DNA from: Pseudomonadota bacterium
GTDB taxonomy: Bacteria > Pseudomonadota > Alphaproteobacteria > Rhizobiales > Devosiaceae
Assembly: GCA_023393475.1 (NCBI GenBank)
Contig: JAEWLC010000099.1
Coordinates: forward strand, 1 to 45,768
Length of the DNA stretch: 45,768 nucleotides
Direction of reading: 5' to 3'
Positions 44,354 to 45,768 of the stretch are shown here, piece after piece; position 1 is the first letter of the stretch; each line of letters begins with the position of its first letter. Made by a program: the position numbers and the translations under genes. Below the pieces are notes generated by a model. It did not search any database, had not been told where the DNA came from, and saw only the letters and a list, made by a program, of their open reading frames with translations.

Positions 44354-44607
44354 CACCGAGCGCGAGGCGTGATCCCGCCCCTTCCACCGTGTCGTTCTGC
44401 TGGGTGGCCTGGCCAAGGTGACGTGACGGCTTCGCCTCCGCATCTTCCTCAAGTCGTTAACGGTCAACGCGTGGGTCACGCGCAAAAGCCGTTTAACTAC
44501 CGTCGACGGCGATTATTCCGCTTCAACCGTGGATGGACCAAGTTCGGGACTTCCAGACGAAGGACCGGTTGCATATGGGTTTGAGAGCGTTGGCGTATGA
44601 AGAAGCG
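44354..44607. other. Intergenic stretch, no gene recognised
   Basis: Together with copy E this makes a gap of 376 bases. It holds GTTAACGGTCAAC near 44456-44468 and the small stem GCGTG-ggt-CACGC just after it. No promoter hexamers or RNA structure stand out. In-frame starts at 44533 and 44575 could extend the next gene. Confidence 0.4.
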
Positions 44608-44904
44608 ATGAGCGATCCGATCAACGAGGCGTTGGTGCTTTATACGGGCTTCGGCACGTCGCCGTTCCCGCGTGCCAAGACGCCGCATCTGACGCAGCGT
44701 TTCGGCGAGGCCGATGGCGCCGAGCTCAAGCAGCGCATCCTCGGCCTGCTCGAGGAATTGCAGCAGCCTGTCGAAGGCCTCGAGAAGCGCTCGAAGAAGA
44801 GCCTGACGGAACGCGCCATCGAGCAGCTGCAGCCGAGGCACCCCGAGCTCGATGATTCCGGCCTCAAGGCGCTGGCCTGGACTTACTCGTTCGGCCTGCG
44901 CTGA
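44608..44904 (+). CDS. Short cytosolic protein, unrecognised
   Basis: A 98-residue protein that I do not recognise. It has a mixed N-terminal part (SDPINEALVLYTGFGTSPFPRAKTPHLTQRFGEADGAELKQRILGLLEELQQPV) and a charged, helical C-terminal part (EGLEKRSKKSLTERAIEQLQPRHPELDDSGLKALAWTYSFGLR). No membrane span, signal or metal-binding motif. The ATG at 44608 has GAAGAAG upstream; ATGs at 44533 and 44575 in the same frame would add up to 25 residues. Codon use is like its neighbours, so I take it as real. Confidence 0.65.
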   Translation: MSDPINEALVLYTGFGTSPFPRAKTPHLTQRFGEADGAELKQRILGLLEELQQPVEGLEKRSKKSLTERAIEQLQPRHPELDDSGLKALAWTYSFGLR

Positions 44905-44916
44905 CGCCCGTCGATC

Positions 44917-44933
44917 GTTCACTCCGAGCGAAC
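44917..44933. other. 17-bp near-perfect palindrome
   Basis: GTTCACTCCGAGCGAAC has pairing arms GTTC/GAAC and CTC/GAG around a central C with one mismatched pair. It starts 13 bases after the short unrecognised gene. Operator or weak terminator; there is no T-run. Confidence 0.3.
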
Positions 44934-45054
44934 ACTACATTCCACACTGCTATCCAATGACCTCACGGATCGCGTCGCGGGGCCGTCTCGCGCGCAAAAG
45001 TGCCGGATTTGCCTTCGCTTACAACGATGTGACTGCGGGTACACGGATGTAACC

Positions 45055-45075
45055 GGGGGCGACAACTGTGCCCCC
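45055..45075. other. GGGGGC/GCCCCC stem-loop
   Basis: GGGGGC (45055-45060) and GCCCCC (45070-45075) flank a nine-base loop. No T-run follows, so termination is doubtful; it lies 20 bases before the FMN reductase promoter. Confidence 0.35.
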
Positions 45076-45094
45076 GTTGCATGGCGGTGCCTGC

Positions 45095-45123
45095 TTGCGA
45101 GACCGCACCTTGGGCACTTATCT
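45095..45123 (+). promoter_or_regulatory. Promoter of the FMN reductase gene
   Basis: TTGCGA (45095-45100), a 17-bp spacer and TTATCT (45118-45123) form a plausible sigma-70 promoter, giving a start near 45130 and a leader of about 30 bases with AGGAG (45147-45151). Confidence 0.55.
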
Positions 45124-45159
45124 GCCGCTAGTCACATTTTGATACTAGGAGTGCAGCAA

Positions 45160-45768
45160 GTGTCCAAACCCAAGATTGGTGTCATCATCTCGTCGACCCG
45201 TCCGACCCGCTTCGGCGACAAGCCGGCCAAGTGGATCGCCGGCCATGCCGCCGCCCGCGCCGACATCGACGTCGAGATCGTTGACCTCGCCGACTACCCG
45301 CTCCCGCTGTTCGACGCCCCGGCTTCGGACTTCTGGATGCCGACCCCGAACGAAGTCGCCGCCAAGTGGCAGGCCAAGCTGAGCGAGTTCGACGGCTATA
45401 TCATCGTCACCGCCGAGTATAACCGCTCGATCACCGGCGCGCTGAAGAACGCCATCGACTGGGCCTACAAGCCGTTCATGCGCAAGGCCGTTGCCTTCGT
45501 CGGCTACGGTTCTGTCGGCGGCGCCCGCGCCATCGAGCACCTGCGCAACATCATGGTCGAGCTCCAGGCCGTGTCGGTCCGCCATGCCGTCCACATCGGC
45601 GGCTCGGACTTCGTTCCGCTGATGATGGGCCAGAAGACCTGGGAAGAGACCGCGCCGAACTTCGACGCCTTCGTCCCCGACGTCCTCGACAACCTCGTGT
45701 GGTGGACCAACGCCACCCGGGCCGCGCGCCTCGCCGACGCTGCCAAGGCCGACACCAAGGCCGCGTAA
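45160..45768 (+). CDS. NADPH-dependent FMN reductase (flavodoxin-like fold)
   Basis: A 202-residue flavodoxin-like reductase. Hallmarks are the start PKIGVIISSTRPTRFGDKPAKWI (FMN phosphate loop SSTRPTR), LFDAPAS, and the family signature YIIVTAEYNRSITGALKNAIDWAY (about 87-110) with VGYGSVGGARAIEHLRNIMVEL. It would reduce FMN, azo compounds or quinones with NADPH. The start is a GTG at 45160 with AGGAG eight bases upstream; an in-frame start at 45139 is upstream of that Shine-Dalgarno. The stop codon is the last three bases of the window. Confidence 0.9.
   Translation: MSKPKIGVIISSTRPTRFGDKPAKWIAGHAAARADIDVEIVDLADYPLPLFDAPASDFWMPTPNEVAAKWQAKLSEFDGYIIVTAEYNRSITGALKNAIDWAYKPFMRKAVAFVGYGSVGGARAIEHLRNIMVELQAVSVRHAVHIGGSDFVPLMMGQKTWEETAPNFDAFVPDVLDNLVWWTNATRAARLADAAKADTKAA

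Overview
The window is about 45.8 kb of GC-rich, tightly packed chromosome from an alphaproteobacterium, most probably a Hyphomicrobiales member close to Devosia. This rests on protein flavour, on the DUF2336 protein, on the large alphaproteobacterial FtsZ with its IPAFLRKHG tail, on the class A RNase P RNA near the division cluster, and on intergenic 'TCATCCC(A/T)GCGAA' palindromes. The genus is an inference. No phage, IS transposase, CRISPR array or tRNA was seen.

Region 1 (1-12 kb) holds small metabolic and stress units: argG (cut by the window start) divergent from tam; a VOC protein; an alpha/beta hydrolase; an ftrA-type regulator divergent from a rhodanese; a host-attachment-family protein behind a perfect FNR/FixK anaerobox; rarD; a MOSC protein; the divergent oxyR/katG pair; and a DUF2336 protein. 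Region 2 (12-18.9 kb) holds an ArsR-SRPBCC pair, an ArsR-methyltransferase fusion overlapping metF behind a 22-bp perfect palindrome, an exported Ala/Pro-rich protein, a TerB-DnaJ protein, rnpB, a small membrane protein-XRE regulator pair and an MDR dehydrogenase.

Region 3 (18.9-37.7 kb) is the dcw cluster for division and peptidoglycan synthesis: rsmH-ftsL-ftsI-murE-murF-mraY-[no murD]-ftsW-murG-murC-murB-ddl-ftsQ-ftsA-[acetyltransferase]-ftsZ-lpxC. Most junctions are 4-bp ATGA overlaps or gaps of a few bases, implying long translationally coupled mRNAs. Three departures from the usual alphaproteobacterial order stand out: mraZ is missing at the head, murD is missing between mraY and ftsW with a palindromic repeat in its place, and a hexapeptide acetyltransferase lies between ftsA and ftsZ.

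Region 4 (37.7-45.8 kb) has bamD, recN, ligA, an unrecognised exported protein with an EF-hand-like loop, a short unrecognised protein and an NADPH-dependent FMN reductase. Three more copies of the palindromic repeat separate these genes. The control elements that read most clearly are the anaerobox (5449-5462), the ArsR-type palindromes (12963-12986 and 13027-13048), 21-bp-spaced direct repeats between ftrA and the rhodanese gene, an OxyR-like site at katG, and strong terminators after katG, the DUF2336 gene and ftsZ. I did not find a clearly new multi-gene system; the most unusual material is the remodelled dcw cluster and the repeats in it.
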